Assembly (NCBI GenBank): GCA_902797195.1
Contig: CADBRY010000199.1
Coordinates: forward strand, 1 to 5,089
Source: an uncultured Eubacteriales bacterium
GTDB lineage: Bacteria; Bacillota; Clostridia; Peptostreptococcales; Anaerovoracaceae
DNA: 5,089 nucleotides
Direction: 5' to 3'
The notes below the pieces were generated by a model that was given only the letters and a program-made list of their open reading frames with translations, was not told the origin of the DNA and did no database searches. This document shows positions 1-5,089 of the stretch, piece after piece. Numbering within the stretch: position 1 is the first letter of the stretch; every line of letters starts with the position of its first letter. The translations under genes and the position numbers were made by a program.

Positions 1-57
1 AAGCTGGTGGGTGTTGCCATATGTGTCGTGGGGCTGGTATTCATCAACATGAAATAA
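1..57 (+). CDS. C-terminal tail of a membrane protein (partial, 5' end outside window)
   Basis: Frame 1 is open from the first base to a TAA stop at 55-57 and gives 18 residues, KLVGVAICVVGLVFINMK. The stretch is almost wholly hydrophobic and glycine-containing and ends in a short polar tail, as the last transmembrane helix of a membrane protein would. The pattern G-x-x-x-x-x-x-G-hydrophobic-hydrophobic-x-I-N resembles the final helix of small multidrug resistance or EamA-type (drug/metabolite transporter) proteins, but 18 residues cannot settle the family. The following gene starts 76 bases downstream, with no clear terminator hairpin between them, so co-transcription is possible. A chance open frame cannot be fully excluded. 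Confidence 0.55.
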   Translation, partial: KLVGVAICVVGLVFINMK

Positions 58-59
58 GG

Positions 60-89
60 TTGATATTGCCTATGCCCTGTCCATGTGAT
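60..89 (+). promoter_or_regulatory. Weak candidate promoter for the metal-uptake operon
   Basis: TTGATA at 60-65 matches five of six bases of the vegetative -35 consensus. TGTGAT at 84-89, 18 bases further on, matches four of six of the -10 consensus. It lies in the 76-base gap before the first operon gene, which is where a promoter is expected. The -10 is poor, and an overlapping TG-T-GATAGT (84-92) is an alternative extended -10 with no well-placed -35. I see no clear Zur-, MntR- or Fur-type palindrome in this gap, so metal control cannot be claimed from sequence. Confidence 0.3.
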
Positions 90-133
90 AGTTTTATTGT
101 ATGAGCAAGAATATGGAAAAAAGCTGAGGAATT

Positions 134-1108
134 ATGATTAAGAAAATCATTTCTATTTTTTGCATTTTTTCTGTCATCGTCCTTTTTTCTGCCTGTGCCT
201 CCACCGATAATGCGCAAAAGGAAGACAGTTCGCTGCAGATAGTTACAACCATATTTCCCGTTTACGACTGGACCAACAACATTCTGGGAGACAACCCTTC
301 GGGTGTCCAGACCACCATGCTCCTTGATTCGGGGGTCGACCTTCACAGTTTCCAACCAACCACAGAGGATATGATGATGATATCAGATTGCGACCTGTTC
401 ATATATGTTGGAGGAGAATCGGATGGATGGGTAGATGATGCTTTGAAAAATGCCGACAATGAGGATATGATAGTGATAAATCTCCTGGATGCACTGGGGG
501 ATCAGGCGCGTGAAGAAGAATTGAAAGAAGGCATGGAAGCAGACGTCCACGGCGAGGAAGAGGAAGGTCCTGAGTACGACGAACACATCTGGCTGTCGCC
601 CAAGAACGCTCAGGCACTTTGCAAAGTCATCCAGGAGGCTGTAGTCACTTTGGATCCCGATAATTCCAAAACCTATGAATCCAACCTGGCCGCTTACACG
701 GGAAAAATAAATGAGCTGGACGGGGAGTATGCAAAGGCAATCAAGTCCTCCCCGGGCAAAACACTGCTTTTCGGGGACCGGTTCCCCTTCCGTTACCTGA
801 CAGAGGAATACGGGCTGGACTATTATGCGGCCTTCGCCGGATGCTCAGCGGAGACAGAGGCCAGCTTTGAAACGATACTATTCCTGGCAAAAAAAGTTGA
901 TGAGCTGAGGCTGAAAAACGTGTGCACCATCGAGGGATCCGACCAGAAGATCGCCAAAACAATCATCGAGAACACCAAGACAAAAGATCAGAAGATACTA
1001 ACCCTGGATTCAATGCAGTCGGTGACAGCCGCGGATGCAGAGGAAGGCGCATCCTGGATCTCCATTATGGAATCCAACCTTGATGTCATTAAGGAAGCTC
1101 TTAAATAG
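134..1108 (+). CDS. znuA: Zinc/manganese ABC transporter substrate-binding lipoprotein (ZnuA/TroA family)
   Basis: This 324-residue protein is the extracytoplasmic metal-capture component of the importer encoded by the next two genes. Residues 1-20 form a lipoprotein signal peptide (K3-K4, a hydrophobic core, then FSA-C), with Cys21 the likely lipidated residue, so it should be anchored to the outer face of the membrane. The mature part has the two-lobe cluster A-I layout: QIVTTIFPVYDWTNNI at 35-50 opens lobe one, GVDLHSFQPT carries the first metal-ligand His (H71), DEHIWLSPKNA carries the second (H151), and LTLDSM near 289-294 carries the expected acidic ligand (D292). Between H71 and H151 is a short acidic loop (about 137-150) with one His (H139), in place of the long His-rich loop of many ZnuA proteins. 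At the third ligand site the usual His is replaced: GDRFPFRYLTEEYGL (214-228) aligns R216 with the canonical His, next to D215. FAGCSAETEASFETI (234-248) and TIEGSDQKIAKTI (265-277) also mark this as a separate, probably clostridial, subtype. Start: ATG at 134 is preceded by GAGGA with a short spacer of three bases. The stop overlaps the ribosome binding site of the ATPase gene. Zn(II) is the likeliest substrate, Mn(II) the alternative. Confidence 0.93.
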   Translation: MIKKIISIFCIFSVIVLFSACASTDNAQKEDSSLQIVTTIFPVYDWTNNILGDNPSGVQTTMLLDSGVDLHSFQPTTEDMMMISDCDLFIYVGGESDGWVDDALKNADNEDMIVINLLDALGDQAREEELKEGMEADVHGEEEEGPEYDEHIWLSPKNAQALCKVIQEAVVTLDPDNSKTYESNLAAYTGKINELDGEYAKAIKSSPGKTLLFGDRFPFRYLTEEYGLDYYAAFAGCSAETEASFETILFLAKKVDELRLKNVCTIEGSDQKIAKTIIENTKTKDQKILTLDSMQSVTAADAEEGASWISIMESNLDVIKEALK

Positions 1109-1111
1109 GAG
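1107..1111 (+). promoter_or_regulatory. Ribosome binding site fixing the ATPase start at 1119
   Basis: AGGAG at 1107-1111 overlaps the TAG stop (1106-1108) of the binding-protein gene and sits seven bases before the ATG at 1119. The frame is open further up to an ATG at 1035, but that start would place 28 extra, low-complexity residues before the normal ABC N-terminus and would overlap the upstream gene by 74 bases. The well-spaced site therefore decides for 1119. Confidence 0.8.
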
Positions 1112-1118
1112 ACATCTC

Positions 1119-1826
1119 ATGGACGCAATCAAAGTACAAAACCTGTCTGTCGGATATGAAGACAGAACAGTTGCGGAGCAGATAAGCTTCAGCTTGAATA
1201 TGGGAGACTATCTGTGCATCATCGGCGAAAACGGCTCCGGAAAGTCAACTCTCCTTAAGACCCTCCTGCAGCTGCAGGAACCTCTGGGCGGAGAGATAAT
1301 TTACGGAAGTGACATCCGGCGAAATGAACTTGGCTATCTGCCTCAGCAGACGGATATCCAAAGGGATTTCCCTGCATCTGTCCGGGAAGTGGTTTTGTCC
1401 GGATGCCTGTCCAGGTGCAGATGGAGACCTTTTTACAATCGGGATGAAAAGGCAAGGGCCGCGGACAATCTGGCTCGCATGGGAATGGGAGACTTTTCGG
1501 ACCGCTGTTACAGAGAGCTCTCGGGAGGCCAGCAGCAGCGGGTACTTCTTGCCCGGGCGCTGTGCGCCGCAGATCAGGTCCTGTTCCTGGACGAACCTGT
1601 CACAGGTCTTGATCCCTCCGCCACCGAAGACATGTATGAAATAATAAGACAGCTTAACGCAGAGGGACTTACCATAATCATGGTGTCCCATGATGTGGCG
1701 GCTTCACTTGAGGACGCTTCTCATGTTCTGTATATGGGTGAGCGGGTCTTCTTTGGGACTAAAGATGAATACCTTAATCGGGAGAAGGCGCAGGCGCTCT
1801 CAGGAAATGGGGGTGATGATGTATGA
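1119..1826 (+). CDS. znuC: Zinc/manganese ABC transporter ATP-binding protein
   Basis: This 235-residue cytoplasmic ATPase drives metal import through the permease encoded immediately downstream. All ABC motifs are intact: Walker A GENGSGKST (36-44), Q-loop in GYLPQQ (72-77), signature LSGGQQQR (134-141), Walker B VLFLDEP (154-160), D-loop GLDP (163-166) and the switch His in MVSHD (H191). The Q-loop context YLPQQ followed by DFPASVREVVLSG (83-95) is typical of the ZnuC/MntB/TroB group of metal ABC ATPases. Its length is a little below the usual 240-260 residues, and the C-terminus is short and acidic. The gene begins ten bases after the binding-protein stop and ends in an ATGA overlap with the permease gene, so all three are surely one operon with translational coupling. 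Nothing suggests damage. Zinc rather than manganese is inferred from family resemblance only. Confidence 0.95.
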   Translation: MDAIKVQNLSVGYEDRTVAEQISFSLNMGDYLCIIGENGSGKSTLLKTLLQLQEPLGGEIIYGSDIRRNELGYLPQQTDIQRDFPASVREVVLSGCLSRCRWRPFYNRDEKARAADNLARMGMGDFSDRCYRELSGGQQQRVLLARALCAADQVLFLDEPVTGLDPSATEDMYEIIRQLNAEGLTIIMVSHDVAASLEDASHVLYMGERVFFGTKDEYLNREKAQALSGNGGDDV

Positions 1827-2668
1827 TCGACCAGCTCATCATGTATTTGCAGCATTCCTTCGTTGTTTACGCTTTGATCGTAGGCGTGCTGATCGCCCTG
1901 TGCTCCGCCCTTCTGGGTGTTACCCTTGTGCTGAAGAGATTCTCATTTATCGGCGACGGGCTCTCCCACGTCGCCTTCGGTGCCATGGCTATTGCCAGCG
2001 TGCTTAAAATGACAAATCAGATGATACTGACTCTGCCCATCACCATATTGTGCGCCGTTCTTCTGCTGCGCACCGGGCAGAAAACCAGAGTCAAAGGAGA
2101 CGCGGCACTGGCTATGATATCCGTGGGAGCTCTTGCCTTTGGATATATGATCCTGAACGTGTTCTCCACCTCATCCAATCTCAGCGGAGATGTGTGCAGC
2201 ACATTGTTCGGTTCCACTTCCATCCTTACTCTGACCAAACTGGATGTGGCCATGTGCATAATCCTCTCCCTGATCGTGATATTGCTGTTCGTTTTGATGT
2301 ATCACAAAATATTCGCGGTGACCTTTGATGAGGATTTTGCCAGAGCGGGAGGAATGCGCACCGATATGTACAATCTGATTCTCGCCGTAGTGATCGCCGT
2401 TGTGATAGTCGTCGCCATGAGCCTTGTGGGAGCGCTGTTGATCTCAGCACTCGTTGTCTTTCCGGCACTATCCGCCATGCGCCTGTTCAGAAGCTTCCGG
2501 GGAGTGACCATCTGCTCGGCGATAATATCGGTGGCCTGCGCCCTTTTGGGAATAATAATATCCATCCTGGCGGGAACGCCCGTAGGATCAACCATAGTCG
2601 CGGTGGACGCGGCTGCATTTGGACTTTGTTGTGCCTATGATCGAATTTCCGGAGGATCAAGAATATGA
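1823..2668 (+). CDS. znuB: Zinc/manganese ABC transporter permease (ABC-3 family)
   Basis: This 281-residue integral membrane protein is expected to form a homodimeric channel through which the metal passes from the binding lipoprotein into the cytoplasm. It has about eight hydrophobic segments (roughly residues 14-36, 45-61, 66-83, 94-115, 140-160, 183-213 perhaps as two, 229-250 and 252-271). Family hallmarks are visible: RFSFIGDGLSHVAFGAMAI (39-57), matching the GDxLSH motif of ABC-3 permeases; FDEDFARAGG (168-177), matching the cytoplasmic D-x-x-x-A-x-x-x-G coupling segment; SALVVFPALSAMRL (208-221), the conserved proline-containing helix; and AGTPVGSTIV (250-259) near the end. The length is normal for the family. 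The ATG at 1823 overlaps the ATPase stop by four bases (ATGA), with a G-rich ribosome binding site at 1809-1816. Its own stop overlaps the start of the next gene in the same way. Confidence 0.95.
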   Translation: MIDQLIMYLQHSFVVYALIVGVLIALCSALLGVTLVLKRFSFIGDGLSHVAFGAMAIASVLKMTNQMILTLPITILCAVLLLRTGQKTRVKGDAALAMISVGALAFGYMILNVFSTSSNLSGDVCSTLFGSTSILTLTKLDVAMCIILSLIVILLFVLMYHKIFAVTFDEDFARAGGMRTDMYNLILAVVIAVVIVVAMSLVGALLISALVVFPALSAMRLFRSFRGVTICSAIISVACALLGIIISILAGTPVGSTIVAVDAAAFGLCCAYDRISGGSRI

Positions 2669-3105
2669 AAAAAATGATTTACAGATTAACTGCGGGATTG
2701 CTGATAGTGGCCACTTTGCTGGTATTTGCCGGATGCGGGGGCGGCGAAAAAAGTTCTTCCGGCAGCGGCTCGGAAGTGGATGTGGATCTGACGACCCTTT
2801 CAAGCACCATGGTTTATTCCGAGGTCAACAATATGGTAAACGCTCCCGACGATTACGTGGGGAAGACGGTTAAAATGAAGGGCGCGGCAGCATCCTTTTA
2901 CGACGAGACCGCCAAGGAGACCTACTATGCCTGCATCATAAAAGATGCCACCGCATGCTGTTCACAGGGACTGGAATACGTTCTGAAGGATGGGGACAAT
3001 TATCCTCCGGATAACGAGGAAATAACCATCGTGGGAGAGTTCCGGAAATATACTGCCGAGGACGGTACTCCCTACTTTACCCTTGCAAATGCCACAAGAC
3101 TTTAG
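2665..3105 (+). CDS. Small lipoprotein with C-x3-DATACC motif, fourth gene of the metal-uptake operon
   Basis: This is a 146-residue predicted lipoprotein of unknown function. Residues 1-23 form a signal peptide (KKM start, hydrophobic core, FAG-C) with lipidation expected at Cys24, followed by a Gly/Ser-rich acidic linker (25-45) that would hold the domain off the membrane. The folded part, about 48-146, opens with YSEVNNMVNAPDDYVGKTVK (51-70) and continues through YYACIIKDATACC (87-99), LEYVL (103-107) and EEITIVGEFRKYT (118-130). The rhythm of GKTV strand, internal Cys motif and late 'ITIVGEF' strand suggests a small beta-barrel, OB-like fold. C90, D94, C98 and C99 are the conspicuous possible metal-binding or redox residues. 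I recognise similar uncharacterised clostridial lipoproteins but no named gene. The C-terminal domain of the DUF1980/YcgQ (TIGR03943) proteins, which also has a CC-x-AD-type motif, may be a distant relative; that is inference. The ATG lies in a four-base overlap with the permease stop, behind GGAGG at 2651-2655, so it is co-expressed with the transporter and probably acts in handling the same metal at the cell surface. Confidence 0.9.
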   Translation: MKKMIYRLTAGLLIVATLLVFAGCGGGEKSSSGSGSEVDVDLTTLSSTMVYSEVNNMVNAPDDYVGKTVKMKGAAASFYDETAKETYYACIIKDATACCSQGLEYVLKDGDNYPPDNEEITIVGEFRKYTAEDGTPYFTLANATRL

Positions 3106-3128
3106 TAACCATATCTCCCTGACGAATA

Positions 3129-3137
3129 TGCTATAAT
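3129..3137 (+). promoter_or_regulatory. Extended -10 promoter for the YhgE/Pip gene
   Basis: TGCTATAAT at 3129-3137 is a perfect TATAAT hexamer (3132-3137) preceded by TGn, the extended -10 form that can work without a good -35. The -35 position 17 bases upstream (3109-3114, CCATAT) does not match the consensus, which fits an extended -10 class. The transcript would begin near 3143-3145, giving a very short leader of about 17 bases before the TTG start. Confidence 0.65.
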
Positions 3138-3138
3138 A

Positions 3139-3149
3139 TCCCCTGGGGA
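3139..3149. promoter_or_regulatory. Perfect palindrome TCCCCTGGGGA at the predicted transcription start
   Basis: The 11-base sequence is symmetric about T3144, beginning two bases after the -10 hexamer and covering the expected +1. Its central spacer of one base is too small for an RNA hairpin, so if functional it is more likely a protein-binding site (operator) acting on DNA. No regulator is encoded in the window, and a match to a known operator is not recognised. Chance is possible for an arm of five bases. Confidence 0.35.
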
Positions 3150-3156
3150 GATGAGG
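3145..3156 (+). promoter_or_regulatory. Ribosome binding region supporting the TTG start at 3161
   Basis: Two purine-rich blocks precede the TTG: GGGGAG (3145-3150), ten bases away, and GAGG (3153-3156), four bases away. An in-frame TGA at 3152-3154 is only two codons before the TTG, so no earlier start is possible. The next in-frame ATG comes at codon 122, well inside conserved sequence. TTG at 3161 is therefore the only sensible start. Confidence 0.7.
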
Positions 3157-3160
3157 TGTC

Positions 3161-5089
3161 TTGAAGAATATTTTTCATATTTTCATAAATGATCTGCGAT
3201 CGATCTACAAATATGTTTTTGTCATTCTGATAGTCATCGCTTTGGGAACACTTCCGTCGCTGTATGCGTGGATCAACATCTACGCAAACTGGGACCCCTA
3301 CTACGGTACGAAAGATGTTGAAGTTGCGCTGTCCTCAAGGGACCCCGGGATCACCTTGAAAAACGGGACACGGGTAAACAGCGCAGACGAAGTGATCGCA
3401 GACGTCAAAAAGGACAAGAATATCGGCTACAGACCGCTGGATGACCCTGACGAAGCCATCGAAGGAGTCAAAAGCGGAAGATACTATGCCGCCATCATTT
3501 TCGAAGACGGCTTTTCCTACGATATGCATCATTTTGAGGAGGCTGTGGGGGAAAGGCAACCAAGGATCACCTATTACACCAACATCAAAAGGAATCCTGT
3601 CGCCAGCAAAATCACAGATCAGGCCGCATCCGATCTTCTTGCGGAAATCAATTCGGATTATCTCAAATCAATGCTGACGAATTACTTCGGCGACGCAAAG
3701 AAAGCCGGGGAAGAAATCGATCTTAAAGAAGTTACGGATGAGGCTCTTGATCAGCTCATCCTTACCAAAAATGCCCTCCATGATTACAGGGTTTCCATCG
3801 ATGGGATCACGGCCACGAAGGGAGACGTGACCAACGCTCTTAAGAACGCGCAGAACAACCTGGATCAGAGCAGAAGTGAGGGAAGGTCCGACATCGCAAA
3901 GGCAAAGGAACGGATCGAAGATGCAAAGGCAACTGTGGATGGCGTTGCAAAAACCATAGACGGCAAATCGGAAAAACTCAGGACCGCCATAGATGATCTG
4001 AAGGCAACGCTGGACAGTCTCCAAAAGCCCGTCAGCGAAAAGAAAAAAGCAGAACTCAAAGAGGATGCACACGATAAGGCCGACCGTGTCCTGACCATCC
4101 TGCAGGATCTGAGGGGGATACTTCCCGATGATCCCAAGACCGCAGGGGGCCGGACAGCAGCCGATGCCATGGATGTAATGATCGGACAGACGGAGCATAT
4201 CAAGGCTATTCTGGAGAGCAGTTCTTTTTCCCCGGCATCCTCGGAGATTTTCTCAGACATAAAAACTCTTGATCAGCTGTTCAAGGATGATCTTGTCCCC
4301 AGTCTGAAACTGATGATGACGGATATCGGCAATGCTCTCGAAAGAACGAAACCCCTTCTCAACTCGGCGGGAGGCATCCTTGACGATGTCGATCCGGTCC
4401 TGGGCAGCGCAGGAGATACCGTGAACAGCCTTGACTCGTCTCTTGGAGGACTGGGTTCCATGCTGGCTTCCCTTGAGAAGAAGCTGGACGATATTATCAC
4501 TGCGGTGCAGGAAGCGGAAGAAAACGATAAGGCAGATGTGCTTGCCAAAATGCTTGGCGTCGAACCAAATGAATACAGTGAACTCTTTACGAATTTTGTG
4601 GAAATAGAGACGGAGGAATTTTTCAAGCCTGTCTCCTACGGTGCCGCCATGACACCTTTCTATACGATCATCGCCCTTTGGGTCGGCGGAGTAATGCTCG
4701 TCACTTTGATGAACTGCACCGCAGACCGAAAAAAATATCCACATATCAATGAAGCAGAAGGATTCTTCGGCAGATATCTTATCTTCTTCCTGATAGGTCA
4801 GATTCAGGCCGCCGTCGTTGTTGCGGGAGATATTTTCCTCCTCCACTGCAGCCCTGTCCATCCCTGGCTCATGTGGCTGTCCGCTGCGGTGACCAGCATG
4901 GTATTTGTAATTATGATATATGCTTTGACTCTGGTCTTCGGCGACATAGGACGAGCTGCCGTGGTAGTCATAATGATACTGCAGATCGCAGGATCCGGCG
5001 GTACTTATCCTATAGAGATACTGCCTGATATCTTTGACAAGATCTACAGGTTCTTCCCCTTCCCCTATGGGATCAATGCTATGCGGGAA
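3161..5089 (+). CDS. yhgE: YhgE/Pip family membrane protein (partial, 3' end outside window)
   Basis: The frame is open for 643 codons from a TTG start to the window edge without a stop. Residues 1-16 are cytoplasmic (LKNIFHIFINDLRSIY), and TM1 is about 17-36 and runs into the family signature LPSLYAWINIYANWDPYYGT (31-50). This is followed by a globular part (DVEVALSSRDPG, 52-63; SGRYYAAIIFEDGFS, 105-119). Residues about 185-460 are rich in Lys, Glu, Asp and Ala with heptad-like stretches, predicted as an extracytoplasmic coiled-coil stalk with a GGILDDVDPVLGSAGDTVNS section near 404-423. The C-terminal ABC-2-like membrane block begins with TM2 (about 498-517, FYTIIALWVGGVML), then TM3 (538-562), TM4 (567-592) and TM5 (597-612). 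SGGTYPIEILPDIFDKIYRFFPFPYGINAMRE (612-643) is the conserved motif before the last helices. Known relatives include Lactococcus lactis Pip, needed for phage infection, and YueB/EsaA of type VII secretion; the cellular role of most YhgE proteins is unknown. The last membrane segment and tail, probably some tens of residues, are missing. The lack of an ATG start means ATG-only gene calling would miss it. It appears to be transcribed from its own extended -10 promoter. Confidence 0.93.
   Translation, partial: MKNIFHIFINDLRSIYKYVFVILIVIALGTLPSLYAWINIYANWDPYYGTKDVEVALSSRDPGITLKNGTRVNSADEVIADVKKDKNIGYRPLDDPDEAIEGVKSGRYYAAIIFEDGFSYDMHHFEEAVGERQPRITYYTNIKRNPVASKITDQAASDLLAEINSDYLKSMLTNYFGDAKKAGEEIDLKEVTDEALDQLILTKNALHDYRVSIDGITATKGDVTNALKNAQNNLDQSRSEGRSDIAKAKERIEDAKATVDGVAKTIDGKSEKLRTAIDDLKATLDSLQKPVSEKKKAELKEDAHDKADRVLTILQDLRGILPDDPKTAGGRTAADAMDVMIGQTEHIKAILESSSFSPASSEIFSDIKTLDQLFKDDLVPSLKLMMTDIGNALERTKPLLNSAGGILDDVDPVLGSAGDTVNSLDSSLGGLGSMLASLEKKLDDIITAVQEAEENDKADVLAKMLGVEPNEYSELFTNFVEIETEEFFKPVSYGAAMTPFYTIIALWVGGVMLVTLMNCTADRKKYPHINEAEGFFGRYLIFFLIGQIQAAVVVAGDIFLLHCSPVHPWLMWLSAAVTSMVFVIMIYALTLVFGDIGRAAVVVIMILQIAGSGGTYPIEILPDIFDKIYRFFPFPYGINAMRE

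Larger units (their letters stand above)
3113..3152 (+). repeat. Inverted repeat spanning the promoter and ribosome binding site of the YhgE/Pip gene
   Basis: ATCTCCC at 3113-3119 and GGGAGAT at 3146-3152 are perfect reverse complements. A further T3120-G3145 wobble pair would make eight pairs around a 24-base loop. The left arm is before the extended -10 and the right arm includes the purine-rich GGGGAG in front of the TTG start. In RNA reading through from the metal operon the two arms could pair and hide that ribosome binding site. RNA started at the local promoter would lack the left arm. The repeat is not followed by a T-run, so it is not a convincing terminator. A DNA operator role is the other possibility. 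Confidence 0.45.

Noticed and set aside
1035..1118. N-terminal extension of the ABC ATPase from the in-frame ATG at 1035
   Set aside because: The extra 28 residues do not resemble an ABC N-terminus and would overlap the upstream gene. ATG 1119 has a well-spaced AGGAG and gives the usual start of the domain.
1245..1691. Reverse-strand open frame opposite the ATPase gene
   Set aside because: It is fully covered by a gene with all ABC motifs intact on the other strand, and its translation has no domain character.
3113..3152. Intrinsic terminator after the small lipoprotein gene
   Set aside because: The arms are separated by a 24-base loop containing a strong -10 element, and no T-run follows the right arm, so a terminator is not supported.
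3151..3192. ATG at 3151 as a start for the YhgE/Pip gene or a leader peptide
   Set aside because: It is out of frame with the long coding region and meets a stop after 13 codons. The peptide has no recognisable features, and no ribosome binding site clearly favours it over the TTG.
3668..4198. Reverse-strand open frame of about 175 residues
   Set aside because: It is opposite the coiled-coil region of the YhgE/Pip gene. Its Cys/Leu/Phe-rich composition comes from the complement of Lys/Glu/Asp-rich codons, and no ribosome binding site or domain is apparent.
4253..4861. Reverse-strand open frame of about 200 residues
   Set aside because: It lies opposite the YhgE/Pip gene, shows no recognisable domain and reads as an antisense shadow of its codon pattern.
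1..5089. CRISPR array, tRNA/rRNA, insertion sequence or prophage elements
   Set aside because: No regularly spaced direct repeats, cloverleaf-like segments, transposase or integrase motifs, or terminal inverted repeats were seen. Nearly the whole window is occupied by ordinary coding sequence.

Overview
The window looks like chromosomal DNA from a low-to-mid GC Gram-positive bacterium (Bacillota, most likely a Clostridia-class gut-type anaerobe). The reasons are two lipoproteins with Gram-positive style signal peptides, a solute-binding protein of the GDRFPFRYL subtype that I associate with clostridia, a YhgE/Pip-family membrane protein (largely a Bacillota family), and a TTG start. The species cannot be told from this sequence. 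All supported genes are on the + strand and packed tightly, and there is no mobile element, RNA gene or CRISPR array.

Layout: (1) bases 1-57 are the last 18 codons of a membrane protein, possibly a small drug/metabolite exporter. (2) Bases 58-133 are a short leader with a weak promoter candidate. (3) Bases 134-3105 are a four-gene metal-uptake operon: a ZnuA/TroA-type solute-binding lipoprotein (134-1108), its ABC ATPase (1119-1826), its ABC-3 permease (1823-2668), and a small lipoprotein with a cysteine-rich C-x3-DATACC motif (2665-3105). The last three genes are joined by two ATGA overlaps, so the small lipoprotein is translationally tied to the transporter. (4) Bases 3106-3160 hold an extended -10 promoter, a perfect palindrome at its expected start point and a longer inverted repeat that could mask the next gene's ribosome binding site. 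(5) Bases 3161-5089 are the first 643 codons of a YhgE/Pip-family protein that starts with TTG and runs off the window end.

How the genes work together: the binding lipoprotein captures Zn(II) or Mn(II) outside the membrane, the permease dimer passes it inward, and the ATPase powers this. The fourth gene is probably a surface accessory factor for the same metal, but its function is unknown. The YhgE/Pip gene has its own promoter and looks like a separate unit, although no convincing terminator separates it from the operon.

The observations most worth following are the DATACC lipoprotein, the altered metal-site motif of the binding protein (Arg where relatives have the third His), and the intergenic repeat that could make expression of the YhgE/Pip gene depend on which promoter made the transcript. 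No wholly new system is evident; the rest is a recognisable metal importer next to a known but poorly understood membrane-protein family.
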